From Candidatus Cloacimonadota bacterium (lineage in GTDB: Bacteria; Cloacimonadota; Cloacimonadia; JGIOTU-2), in assembly GCA_011043895.1 (NCBI GenBank), contig DRBZ01000109.1, positions 1 through 21,697 on the forward strand: 21,697 nucleotides of DNA. The letters run 5' to 3'. Of the stretch, positions 7,435-15,203 are shown in pieces. Within the stretch, counting starts at the first letter, position 1. Every line of letters starts with the position of its first letter. Position numbers and translations under genes: made by a program. The notes under the pieces are model-generated. The model was not told where the DNA came from, ran no database searches, and saw only the letters and a program-made list of their open reading frames with translations.

Positions 7435-7505
7435 TCTGGCATACTCCCAAAAATTAAGAGTTAAATCTTTTTAAGCACTGCAAATAAAGGGTTTGTAGGT
7501 ATTTC
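7435..7505 (-). repeat. Dispersed intergenic repeat, copy D
   Basis: It begins TCTGGCATACTCCCAAAAAT on the plus strand and aligns to copy C over about 69 positions without gaps, in the same orientation 303 bases downstream. Its inner part (AGCACTG on plus, AGTGC-like on minus) corresponds to the AGTGCCA block of copy A, but with a longer spacer. Confidence 0.6.
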
Positions 7506-7721
7506 TCATTGAGAAAGTTACTTTACAGATGCCCGCTTTCGCGAGAATGACCGTATATTTTATTATCAGTGTAGATCTGCCAAATCTGCGTTTATCTGCG
7601 TCTAATTTATTTGCTTGTTACTGTGTAGTGAAACGAAGACGAATGATCTCTAAATAATCAATAAAACTCAATCTTTATAATTTTCTATTCGTACTTATTT
7701 CTAGTGCAATTATTCAATAAG

Positions 7722-7752
7722 TGTCATCAATATAAAAATTTTGAGGGTATGC
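7722..7752 (+). repeat. Dispersed intergenic repeat, copy B
   Basis: AAAATTTTGAGGGTATGC at 7735-7752 matches copy A at 17 of 18 positions, and TGTCATC upstream parallels TGCCACC. From here through the -35 box (7722-7778 versus 121-177) about 39 of 57 positions agree without gaps. It lies directly upstream of the ptb promoter. Confidence 0.6.
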
Positions 7753-7772
7753 CAATGAAAAAGTACAATTTC

Positions 7773-7799
7773 TTGACACGATCAGGCGCTAATTATTCT
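7773..7799 (+). promoter_or_regulatory. Putative promoter of ptb-rpiB(-glyA)
   Basis: There is a perfect TTGACA at 7773-7778 and a weak -10, TATTCT at 7794-7799, with a 15-base spacer. The sequence TTTCTTGACA (7769-7778) is identical to that at 168-177 upstream of the secreted-protein gene. Confidence 0.45.
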
Positions 7800-7824
7800 C
7801 AAGAAAAAATTTCGGAGGATTGAG

Positions 7825-8754
7825 ATGCCACCTATAAAAAAACTTAAAGATGTCATTGAACTTGTAAAATCTCAGAAAACGAAGCGTGTTGTTGTTGCCT
7901 ATGGTCAGGATGAAATGAGCGTTCTTGCCAGTAAAAAGGCAATTGATCTCGGACTGGCTGACGTAACTTTGGTGGGGGATTCAAATATCATAAAACAGGC
8001 ATGCAAAGCTACGAATGTAGATCATAAATTATTTAAAATTGTAGATGAACCCGACGAGATGGAATCTGGCAGGTTAGCCATTGATATCATAAATTCTGGT
8101 GAAGGTGATGTACTAATGAAGGGACTCATCTCGACAGACAAACTCCTGCGTTGTATACTGGATAAAGAGCGTGGCTTGATGATACCTGGAATGACACTCT
8201 CACATATATCTGTTGCAGAAGTGAAGACGTATAGAAAATTACTTATCTTTACTGATGCCGCCTTTATACCTACTCCAACAATACAGCAAAAGATAATTAT
8301 GACCCAATATGTGATAAATACTGCTCGAAAACTTGGTATAAAACGCCCAAAGATAGCACTTATCTCATATTCCGAAAAGACTAATCCGAAAGTACAGTCT
8401 ATAATCGATGCAGCGATTATTGCAAAAATGGCTGAACGTGGTGAATTCAAAGATGCTGATGTTGATGGACCATTATCAATAGACACTGCAGTCGATCCCG
8501 ATAGTGTAAGAGCTAAAGGATTAAAGAGTTGCGTAGAGGGGAATGCAGATGGGCTTGTCTTTCCATATCTTGTGGTCGGCAATGTATTTTATAAAGCATT
8601 AACATATTTTGCCAAAGCTGCTATGGCAACCTATATCGTTGGAACAAAGGCTCCGACAGCTATCTCATCTCGTAATGATACTGAAATGAATAAACTCTAT
8701 TCGGTTGCTTTTGCTTGTCTTATGGCAGAAAAGGATGTTGAAGAAGAGGAATAA
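7825..8754 (+). CDS. ptb: Phosphate butyryltransferase / phosphotransacetylase family
   Basis: Family members exchange CoA and phosphate on short acyl groups (butyryl-CoA or acetyl-CoA plus phosphate), linking CoA thioesters to acyl-phosphates and ATP formation. At 309 residues it has the Ptb length and lacks the extra domains of long Pta enzymes. Recognisable blocks are VVVAYGQDEMSVLAS near the N-terminus, DVLMKGLISTDKLLR, FTDAAFIPTP, ALISYSEKTNPKV and the C-terminal SSRNDTEMNKLYSVAFA. The SD GGAGG (7814-7818) is six bases before ATG. The stop codon TAA overlaps the rpiB ATG by one base. No butyrate or acetate kinase is present here, so its partner must lie elsewhere. Acyl preference (acetyl, propionyl, butyryl or branched) cannot be decided from sequence. 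Confidence 0.9.
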   Translation: MPPIKKLKDVIELVKSQKTKRVVVAYGQDEMSVLASKKAIDLGLADVTLVGDSNIIKQACKATNVDHKLFKIVDEPDEMESGRLAIDIINSGEGDVLMKGLISTDKLLRCILDKERGLMIPGMTLSHISVAEVKTYRKLLIFTDAAFIPTPTIQQKIIMTQYVINTARKLGIKRPKIALISYSEKTNPKVQSIIDAAIIAKMAERGEFKDADVDGPLSIDTAVDPDSVRAKGLKSCVEGNADGLVFPYLVVGNVFYKALTYFAKAAMATYIVGTKAPTAISSRNDTEMNKLYSVAFACLMAEKDVEEEE

Positions 8755-9191
8755 TGAAGATCGCATTAGCATCTGATCATGCAGGATACCAGTTGAAAGA
8801 GGGATTAAAATCCTATCTCAGTAATTTTGATGTTATTGATTTTGGAACGGATTCACCTCAATCGATGGATTATCCGGATACAGGTTTTGCTGCTGCAGAA
8901 GCAGTTGGGAAAGGGGAATGTGATAAAGGTATCCTCATTTGCGGAACTGGTATAGGAATGAGTATCGTGGCAAATAAAGTAATAGGAGTCCGTGCAGCGC
9001 TTTGCACGTCTGTAACGATCGCCAAACTTTCACGCGAGCATAATGATGCTAATGTCCTTATTCTTCCAGGAAGGTTTATGAAAATTGACGAAGCAAAGAA
9101 AATAGTTGACACTTGGTTCAGTACAGAATTTGATGGCGGTCGTCATATCAGACGTCTTAATAAAATAAAAAAATACGAGGATCGTCGATAA
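8754..9191 (+). CDS. rpiB: Ribose-5-phosphate isomerase B
   Basis: This enzyme interconverts ribose 5-phosphate and ribulose 5-phosphate in the non-oxidative pentose phosphate pathway. The 145-residue product is typical of the RpiB/LacAB family. It shows ASDHAGYQLK at the N-terminus (Asp8, His9), DYPD, the active-site loop LICGTGIGMSIVANK with Cys63, and SREHNDANVLILPGR with His96. The ATG overlaps the ptb stop by one base, implying translational coupling. The rpiB-glyA order is also found in other bacteria, including Bacillus subtilis (ywlF-ywlG-glyA), and links pentose and one-carbon/nucleotide precursor metabolism. Confidence 0.95.
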   Translation: MKIALASDHAGYQLKEGLKSYLSNFDVIDFGTDSPQSMDYPDTGFAAAEAVGKGECDKGILICGTGIGMSIVANKVIGVRAALCTSVTIAKLSREHNDANVLILPGRFMKIDEAKKIVDTWFSTEFDGGRHIRRLNKIKKYEDRR

Positions 9192-9262
9192 GTTTTTGGT
9201 AGTATCTTACTCAAAATAAAATTTTAAAACTATTAAACAAAAATTCATATGATGGAGGATTC

Positions 9263-10570
9263 ATGTTAAATTATGATGAAATAAAAAAAGTTGATCCTGA
9301 AATTTATGAAGCGATAATGAATGAAGTCGAAAGACAGTATCATAATCTAGAGCTAATAGCTTCCGAGAATATTGTTTCTGAAGCAGTAATGGAAGCTGCT
9401 GGTTCTGTGCTTACTAACAAATACGCCGAGGGTTATCCCTACCGATATAGCAGAAAGACAGGTGAACTGAAATACCGTCTTTATGGTCGATATTATGGCG
9501 GCTGTGAATACATAGATGATGTCGAACGTCTCGCTATTGAACGAGCGAAAGAGATATTTGGAGCAGAGCATGCCAATGTGCAACCGCATTCCGGTTCACA
9601 AGCAAACATGGCTGCGTATTTCACTGTTGTAAAACCTGGAGATACGATACTCAGTCTAGAACTAACTCATGGCGGGCATTTGACTCATGGACATCCGTTG
9701 AGCTTCTCTGGAAATTTATTCAATATAGTTGCTTATGGAGTTAACAAAGATACAAAACAATTTAATTATGACGAAATTCGTGAAAAAGCCCAGGAATGTA
9801 AACCCAAGATGATTCTGACTGGCGCAAGCGCTTATCCAAGAACCATCGACTTTGCTAAATTTAAAGAAATCGCCAACGAAGTGGGAGCTACTCTTATTGT
9901 GGATATGGCACACATTGCTGGTTTGATCGCTGCAGGATTGCATCCTAATCCTGTACCATATGCAGATATAGTAACAACTACTACCCATAAAACTCTTCGA
10001 GGTCCCCGAGGTGGCATGATCCTTTGCAAAGAGAAGTATGCACAGGAACTTGATAAATGGGTATTTCCTGGAGTACAGGGTGGTCCGCTGGAACATATTA
10101 TCGCTGCAAAAGCAGTTGCCTTCAAAGAAGCACTCAAAGATGATTTTAAAGAATATCAGAAGCAGATCGTTAGGAATGCAGCAGCACTTGCAAAAGCTTT
10201 GATGAAAAGAGGACTCAACCTTGTCTCCGACGGAACTGACACACATCTTATGCTCATTGATCTCGGGTCAGAAGAAGATGGGGGACCTTCTGGTAAGAAA
10301 ATGGAAGGTTCACTTGATCTTGCTGGAATTACTGCAAACAAGAACACAGTTCCATTTGATACCAGACCTCCTTTTGTAGCTTCAGGAATTCGTCTTGGAA
10401 CACCTGCAGTTACTACCCGGGGCATGAAAGAACAGGATATGGATAAGATCGCAGAATTTATAAAAAAAGTATATGACAATTACGATAACGAAGAAAAATT
10501 AGCTGAGATTAAAAAAGAAGTTCAGGAGTTTACCGCCAAATTCCCGATCTTTGATTATCTCAGAAAATAG
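9263..10570 (+). CDS. glyA: Serine hydroxymethyltransferase with a 14-residue insertion
   Basis: This PLP enzyme converts serine and tetrahydrofolate to glycine and methylene-tetrahydrofolate. The product is 435 residues, longer than the roughly 415-420 usual in bacteria. It has LELIASENIVS, the PLP-lysine motif VTTTTHKTLRGPRGG with Lys243, and GIRLGTPAVTTRGM near the C-terminus. The E. coli lysine is at about 229, and the 14-residue offset matches an insertion in the normally invariant YAEGYPGKRYYGG loop, which here reads YAEGYP, then an extra stretch (residues about 60-76), then RYYGG. GGAGG (9254-9258) lies four bases before ATG. The gene follows rpiB by 71 bases, and the next gene starts eight bases after its stop. 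Confidence 0.95.
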   Translation: MLNYDEIKKVDPEIYEAIMNEVERQYHNLELIASENIVSEAVMEAAGSVLTNKYAEGYPYRYSRKTGELKYRLYGRYYGGCEYIDDVERLAIERAKEIFGAEHANVQPHSGSQANMAAYFTVVKPGDTILSLELTHGGHLTHGHPLSFSGNLFNIVAYGVNKDTKQFNYDEIREKAQECKPKMILTGASAYPRTIDFAKFKEIANEVGATLIVDMAHIAGLIAAGLHPNPVPYADIVTTTTHKTLRGPRGGMILCKEKYAQELDKWVFPGVQGGPLEHIIAAKAVAFKEALKDDFKEYQKQIVRNAAALAKALMKRGLNLVSDGTDTHLMLIDLGSEEDGGPSGKKMEGSLDLAGITANKNTVPFDTRPPFVASGIRLGTPAVTTRGMKEQDMDKIAEFIKKVYDNYDNEEKLAEIKKEVQEFTAKFPIFDYLRK

Positions 10571-10578
10571 AGGTTTTC

Positions 10579-11403
10579 ATGGAAACTTTTAGACATGGCG
10601 ATACGATAAATGAATTACTGGTTGCAGAAAAGAATGCGCTACGTACGATGTATCTCAATGAGATTACAATACAATATAAGAAATGGAGAACGGCAAATCT
10701 TGAGATAACATCGAATGAGATCGCTGATCTGAAGAAAAAAATCCAACTCTATGCAGAGTATCGCAACTTCCTCTTCTCAAAGAAGTTCAGAGAAGATAAC
10801 ACTTTCCTCAAGCAGAGAAAACTCTTTGAAACCGTTCTCTCTGAGTTCATTTATTACATCATAAAGGATGTTAAAATCATTGAGGTCCTGGAATTGTATT
10901 TTGGTCGGGCAGAAGTTCCACTTGGCATTCGTTTCGAATATGAGAAGCTGGATAACATCAAAAAAGAAAAGCTGATGTCGATATCCTCTCAAAAAACGAG
11001 ACTTGTTATGGGTAAGAATATACTAATGAAGTATCGGTTGGAAGGTAAGAGAAACTATATTGATGTAGATTTCATGATGCCGATACTTATTCTTGAGACA
11101 GCACTGGTGCTTGATGACTGGTTCGTTCTTTCCTATCAAAATCAGGTAAGAAAAGTTAAATCATTATTTCCAAAATGTCTTAGTTTCATAATATGTGAAG
11201 TGGTGAACCATGATTTTCATGTTGATGTGTCAAGTTCCTACATCGATGGTATTTATATACTTCAAAAGCAAACAACACGCATGAAGCGCAAAGGGATCTC
11301 CATTGATGTGATTCAGTCCTTTTTACACAAGATCCAAACACATTTATATAAACAAAGAGAAGATCTTATGAAGAAGATACAAAAAGGTATTCTTCTCGAT
11401 TAA
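10579..11403 (+). CDS. Protein of unknown function, possibly a degenerate PD-(D/E)XK-like fold
   Basis: I do not recognise this 274-residue protein securely. It has no signal peptide or membrane segment and is rich in Lys and Glu. The N-terminal 100 residues are predicted mostly helical. Residues 159-208 read as strand, strand, helix, strand: IDVDFMMPILILETALVLDD, then a helix NQVRKVKSLFP, then CLSFIICEVV. This resembles from memory the core of Bpu10I-like restriction endonucleases (D...P..AIE.K..LD), but the catalytic lysine position is Ala175, so activity would be lost if the analogy is right. The SD GAGGT (10570-10574) overlaps the glyA stop. The gene ends 16 bases before moxR, so it is likely co-transcribed with the Bat operon or with glyA. 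Confidence 0.75.
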   Translation: METFRHGDTINELLVAEKNALRTMYLNEITIQYKKWRTANLEITSNEIADLKKKIQLYAEYRNFLFSKKFREDNTFLKQRKLFETVLSEFIYYIIKDVKIIEVLELYFGRAEVPLGIRFEYEKLDNIKKEKLMSISSQKTRLVMGKNILMKYRLEGKRNYIDVDFMMPILILETALVLDDWFVLSYQNQVRKVKSLFPKCLSFIICEVVNHDFHVDVSSSYIDGIYILQKQTTRMKRKGISIDVIQSFLHKIQTHLYKQREDLMKKIQKGILLD

Positions 11404-11419
11404 GTAAGGTGGTTTTGCT

Positions 11420-12403
11420 ATGAATATACAAGAGATCAATCAAAAAGTAATTGAAAAGACAGAATTCCTGCACTCGATTTTTGAAGAGATAAGCAAAGTG
11501 ATCGTTGGGCAGGAATATATGATCCGCAGATTATTGATCGGATTATTTGCAGATGGACACGTACTGTTGGAAGGTGTACCAGGTCTTGCCAAGACACTTT
11601 CGGTAAGCATACTCGCTGATATTATAAATGTGAAATTCAATCGTATTCAATTCACTCCTGACCTTCTTCCAGCAGATTTGATTGGTACGTTGATCTTTAA
11701 TCAGAAAGAAGGAACTTTTACACCAAAAATGGGACCGATATTTTCTAATATCATTCTTGCTGATGAGATCAACCGTGCACCGTCCAAGGTGCAGAGTGCC
11801 CTTCTGGAAGCAATGCAGGAACGCCAGGTAACAATAGGGGATGCATCTTATAAACTTGAAGAACCTTTCCTCGTTCTGGCAACACAGAATCCCATTGAGC
11901 AAGAAGGTACATACCCATTACCAGAAGCACAAGTCGATCGTTTTATGCTGAAACTCAAAGTTGATTATCCCGACAAAGAAGAGGAACGTGAGATCATCAA
12001 CAGAATGGCAGATAATAAACCAATCACCGTGAAGAAGATCATCAAACCTAAGGATGTGTTGGCGACACGCGTACTGGTAAATGACATTTATGTTGATGAA
12101 AAAATTAAAGAATATGTTCTCAATATCGTTTTTGCAACAAGAAATCCGGAAGAATATCATCTTAAGGATATTGCCGATTTTATAGAATATGGAGCTTCTC
12201 CAAGAGCATCGATCTATCTTGTTCGTGCAGCCAAAGCAAATGCACTTCTAAATCAGCGAGGGTATGTTTCTCCTGAGGATATTAAAGAAATTGGAAAAGA
12301 TGTATTAAGACATAGAATAATACTTACCTATGAAGCTGAAGCTGAATATATATCCTCCGAAGATATTGTTGATCGAATATTTGATGAAATAGAAATTCCA
12401 TAG
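11420..12403 (+). CDS. moxR: MoxR-family AAA+ ATPase
   Basis: This cytosolic AAA+ chaperone-like ATPase is thought to mature or remodel its vWA-domain partners, which are encoded just downstream. The 327-residue product carries Walker A GVPGLAKT (residues 52-59), Walker B ILADEI (112-117) followed by NRAPSKVQSALLEAMQE, sensor 1 ATQNP (154-158) and PLPEAQVDRF (166-175), all diagnostic of the MoxR clade. The C-terminal lid domain ends around GASPRASIYLVRAAKA. The SD AAGGTGG (11406-11412) is seven bases before ATG. It is the first clear gene of the Bat cluster, 13 bases ahead of the DUF58 gene. Confidence 0.95.
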   Translation: MNIQEINQKVIEKTEFLHSIFEEISKVIVGQEYMIRRLLIGLFADGHVLLEGVPGLAKTLSVSILADIINVKFNRIQFTPDLLPADLIGTLIFNQKEGTFTPKMGPIFSNIILADEINRAPSKVQSALLEAMQERQVTIGDASYKLEEPFLVLATQNPIEQEGTYPLPEAQVDRFMLKLKVDYPDKEEEREIINRMADNKPITVKKIIKPKDVLATRVLVNDIYVDEKIKEYVLNIVFATRNPEEYHLKDIADFIEYGASPRASIYLVRAAKANALLNQRGYVSPEDIKEIGKDVLRHRIILTYEAEAEYISSEDIVDRIFDEIEIP

Positions 12404-12416
12404 AACAATAGTTTCT

Positions 12417-13295
12417 ATGATCCCAAAAGAATTATTACAGCATATAAAGCGAATCGAGATCTCAACTCGAAGTATCGTTAATGAGATGTTCTCTGGTGAA
12501 TATCACAGTATATTCAAGGGGCAAGGACTCGAGTTTTCGGAAGTTCGTGCATACCAACCTGGAGATAATGTCAAGCTCATTGACTGGAATGTATCCGCGA
12601 GAATGGGACATCCTTACATTAAGAAGTTCGAAGAAACGCGCGAATTAACAGTTATGCTGATGATCGATATTAGCAGGTCTGGCTCCTTTGGCACGTATAA
12701 AAAATTAAAAAGAGAAATTGCTGCTGAGATCGGAGCGATACTTGCCCTGGTTGCGATAAAGAATAATGATAAAGTGGGATTACTTTTATTTTCTGATGAA
12801 GTCGAAAAATACATCCCCCCCAAAAAAGGGAAGAATTCTGTACTTCGAATCGTCAGAGAAATTCTTTACGATCAACCGAAACACGAGAAAACTGATATCA
12901 ATAATGCGCTTGAGTATTATTATAAAATGACCAAAAAGCGCAGTATAATTTTTCTTATCTCTGATTTTTTTGATTCTGATTACTATCGCAATCTTCAGAT
13001 CATAGCCCAAAAACATGATGTTATTGCGATCCGTATTCTCGATCCACGTGAATACAGCATTCCAGAAGTAGGATTTATCACCCTTCAGGATGCAGAGACA
13101 GGTAAAGAGATCATTATTAATTCAAATGATCGAAAAATGAGAGAAAAGTTTGAACAACATATCGCAAAAGAAATCAATGATTTTCCGAAAATGCTTAAGA
13201 AACTCAAGATCGATCTGATAGACATAAGAACTGATGCTGATTACATTGATACTCTCGTAAAATTCTTTAAAGAAAGAGCCAAGAAGAATCGATGA
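12417..13295 (+). CDS. DUF58 protein with vWA-like domain
   Basis: This is the usual partner of MoxR ATPases. The 292-residue protein has the DUF58 signature YQPGDNVKLIDWNVSAR (about residues 47-63) and a von Willebrand A-like fold with an apparently intact metal site: DISRS from Asp84, a Thr-Asp around KTDINNA, and LISDFFDSD. No signal peptide or membrane span is visible, so it is probably cytosolic or peripheral to the membrane. The start ATG has no clear SD, 13 bases after the moxR stop, and may rely on coupling. Its TGA stop overlaps the next ATG (ATGA). The exact function is unknown; a role in assembly of an envelope complex is inferred. Confidence 0.92.
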   Translation: MIPKELLQHIKRIEISTRSIVNEMFSGEYHSIFKGQGLEFSEVRAYQPGDNVKLIDWNVSARMGHPYIKKFEETRELTVMLMIDISRSGSFGTYKKLKREIAAEIGAILALVAIKNNDKVGLLLFSDEVEKYIPPKKGKNSVLRIVREILYDQPKHEKTDINNALEYYYKMTKKRSIIFLISDFFDSDYYRNLQIIAQKHDVIAIRILDPREYSIPEVGFITLQDAETGKEIIINSNDRKMREKFEQHIAKEINDFPKMLKKLKIDLIDIRTDADYIDTLVKFFKERAKKNR

Positions 13296-14215
13296 GAAAA
13301 TTTATTATCTTGCTTCTGATATTTCTGGTACCTCTATCATTGCTTTATGCTGCAGAAATAAGTACATATATCGATACTGTAAAGACAGAACTATCTAATC
13401 TTAAGGTTGGTGACAGAATTTTCTTTAATGTTGATATTACTCATGATGCTCAAAGTACTGTTGAGTATATTCAGCAGAAACCATCTGAGATATTTATGCT
13501 GATTGGCTTTGGTGAAGAGACAAAATCCCTGAAAGAAGAGCTTCTCACTTCATTTCAATTTGTTTCAGCTATATTTGATACCGGGATACAAAAAATACCA
13601 GCTCAAGAATTTATAATAAAATCTTCTGCCGATTCAACGATTGTTTATTCTGATACCCTGGAAGTAAATATAAAATCAGTACTCGCTAATGATAGTACTG
13701 AACTTAAAGATATTAAATCTCCATTACGAATAAATCTAGGATTCTGGGATGTTGTGATTCCTTTGTTAATAATCATGGCAATCATTGTCGTGATAATTAT
13801 TATAACAAGAAAGAAGAAAGGATTACCTCTACTCCCAGAGAAGAAAAAAATCCAGCAACCAGCACATGTGATCGCACTACATAAGATTGAACAACTGAAA
13901 TTGCACGATTATCTTAGCAAAGGCGAAATAAAGCGATATTACATTGAAGTATCATGGATTTGCCGAGAGTATCTTGAGAATCGCTACAATAAACCATTTC
14001 TTGAAATGACAGCTTTTGAGATAAAGCAGGCACTCAGTTCAATGCAAATACCGCAGAAGGCAGAAATTAATGATATTATCAGAGAATGTGATAGGGTAAA
14101 ATTTGCAAAGTATATTCCTCCTCTTGAGGATGCAGAGAAAACAGTAAATAACCTGATAGAAATAATTCATCTAACCAAAGAAAAAGATTTCGAAGAAACA
14201 AATAATGAGAATTGA
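13292..14215 (+). CDS. DUF4381-like membrane protein of the Bat operon
   Basis: The 307-residue protein has a signal peptide (residues 1-20, ending LYAAE), an exported beta-rich N-terminal half resembling the Ig-like domains of BatD, one transmembrane segment at about 152-173 (VVIPLLIIMAIIVVIIIIT), a basic stop-transfer RKKKG, and a cytoplasmic helical C-terminal half with SKGEIKRYYIEVSWICREYLENRY that resembles DUF4381 proteins. Such a gene usually lies between DUF58 and batA in these operons. It overlaps its upstream neighbour by four bases and batA by eleven. It may be a scaffold bridging periplasm and cytoplasm. The family name is from memory and the role is inferred. Confidence 0.8.
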   Translation: MRKFIILLLIFLVPLSLLYAAEISTYIDTVKTELSNLKVGDRIFFNVDITHDAQSTVEYIQQKPSEIFMLIGFGEETKSLKEELLTSFQFVSAIFDTGIQKIPAQEFIIKSSADSTIVYSDTLEVNIKSVLANDSTELKDIKSPLRINLGFWDVVIPLLIIMAIIVVIIIITRKKKGLPLLPEKKKIQQPAHVIALHKIEQLKLHDYLSKGEIKRYYIEVSWICREYLENRYNKPFLEMTAFEIKQALSSMQIPQKAEINDIIRECDRVKFAKYIPPLEDAEKTVNNLIEIIHLTKEKDFEETNNEN

Positions 14216-15203
14216 ATTTCTTAAACCTACATTTTTTCTTTTGCTGATCTTACTACCATTGTTGGTGCTGTATGAGATCTTTGTGAAAAGTAAAAAGAAA
14301 CCTTCAATTCTTTATTCAAATATTGCACTTCTAAAGCCCTTTGTTAATAGGAAAACACAGTTTTTTTATTATCTAAGATATCTGTTCCATATTTTGATCT
14401 TCCTTTGCTTAGTCATTGCGTTAGCACGCCCAGTGATTCCCGAACGCTTCACAAGAGTAAAAGGCAAGGGTGTTGATATTATTCTTGCAATTGATGTATC
14501 TACAAGCATGAGGGCAATAGATTTTCAACCTAATAACCGATTTTATGTAGCCAAAAAGGAAGCAAAAAAATTTATAGAATCCCGTCCTGCTGATAGGATA
14601 GGATTAGTAATTTTTGGTGGGGAAAGTTATACCCAATGCCCTCTGACGATCGATCATAAGATCTTGATCCAACTTCTCGATCAGATAGAAACAGGAATGG
14701 TTAAGGATGGCACTGCAATTGGAATGGGTATCGCAACTTCTATTAATAGACTGCGGGATTCAAAAGCAAAAAGTAAAGTTATCATACTGCTAACAGATGG
14801 AAGAAATAATTCAGGTGAGATCGATCCAATCACTGCTGCAACTCTTGCAAAAGACCTGGGCATCAAGATATATGCCATCGGTGTGGGAAAAGAGGGGATT
14901 TCACAGATACCCGTTGATCATCCTATTTATGGTACACAATATGTGAACCAGCAACTTGATATTGATATTAAAACCTTGAACAAGATTTCAGAAATAAGCG
15001 GTACAGAGAAAGCATTTCGTGCTCGTAATCCAGAGCAGCTCGCAGAGATTATGGATCGAATTGATAAAATGGAAAAAACAGAAATTTCGGAAAAGGTACA
15101 TTATCGTTATTATGACCTTTTCTTCTATTCCCTATATGCAGCACTTGCTCTACTTATTCTAGAAATTATTTATGCAAGATTTATTCTTAAGAGGTTACTC
15201 TAA
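14205..15203 (+). CDS. batA: BatA, vWA-domain membrane protein
   Basis: The 332-residue inner-membrane protein has two N-terminal hydrophobic segments (about residues 9-27 and 56-75), a vWA domain and a C-terminal transmembrane segment (about 305-328). The metal-ion-dependent adhesion site is complete: DVSTS at residues 97-101, Thr in GTAIGMG, and Asp in LLTDGRNN. Other BatA/B hallmarks are ARPVIPER after the second segment, RIGLVIFGGESYTQCPLT and KIYAIGVG. Bat proteins were named for aerotolerance in Bacteroides, but their molecular role is unsettled. It overlaps the previous gene by eleven bases and batB by one base. Confidence 0.92.
   Translation: MRIEFLKPTFFLLLILLPLLVLYEIFVKSKKKPSILYSNIALLKPFVNRKTQFFYYLRYLFHILIFLCLVIALARPVIPERFTRVKGKGVDIILAIDVSTSMRAIDFQPNNRFYVAKKEAKKFIESRPADRIGLVIFGGESYTQCPLTIDHKILIQLLDQIETGMVKDGTAIGMGIATSINRLRDSKAKSKVIILLTDGRNNSGEIDPITAATLAKDLGIKIYAIGVGKEGISQIPVDHPIYGTQYVNQQLDIDIKTLNKISEISGTEKAFRARNPEQLAEIMDRIDKMEKTEISEKVHYRYYDLFFYSLYAALALLILEIIYARFILKRLL

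Larger units (their letters stand above)
7066..7721. other. Gene-free stretch composed of degenerate intergenic repeats
   Basis: No convincing gene is present. Two short open frames (7087-7269 and 7266-7457) lack SDs and run through repeat copies. The stretch holds repeat copies C and D, a perfect hairpin CGCAAGAT-CCCA-ATCTTGCG (7373-7392), the palindrome TCTCATTGAGA (about 7504-7514), a GCCCGCTTTCGCGAGAATGAC segment (here GCCCGCTTTCG then CGAGAATGAC, about 7531-7551) and ATCTGC repeated three times about ten bases apart (around 7573-7600). The last two segments resemble short sequences that recur between genes in many bacterial genomes; that comparison is from memory. Confidence 0.6.

Noticed and set aside
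7087..7457. Two small open frames in the long intergenic stretch
   Set aside because: They lack SDs, have no recognisable composition, and pass through repeat copies C and D, whose similarity is at DNA rather than protein level.
7573..7600. Three ATCTGC units as a CRISPR-like or iteron array
   Set aside because: The units are only six bases at about ten-base steps, with no spacer/repeat structure and no replication or cas genes. They are treated as a repeat fragment.
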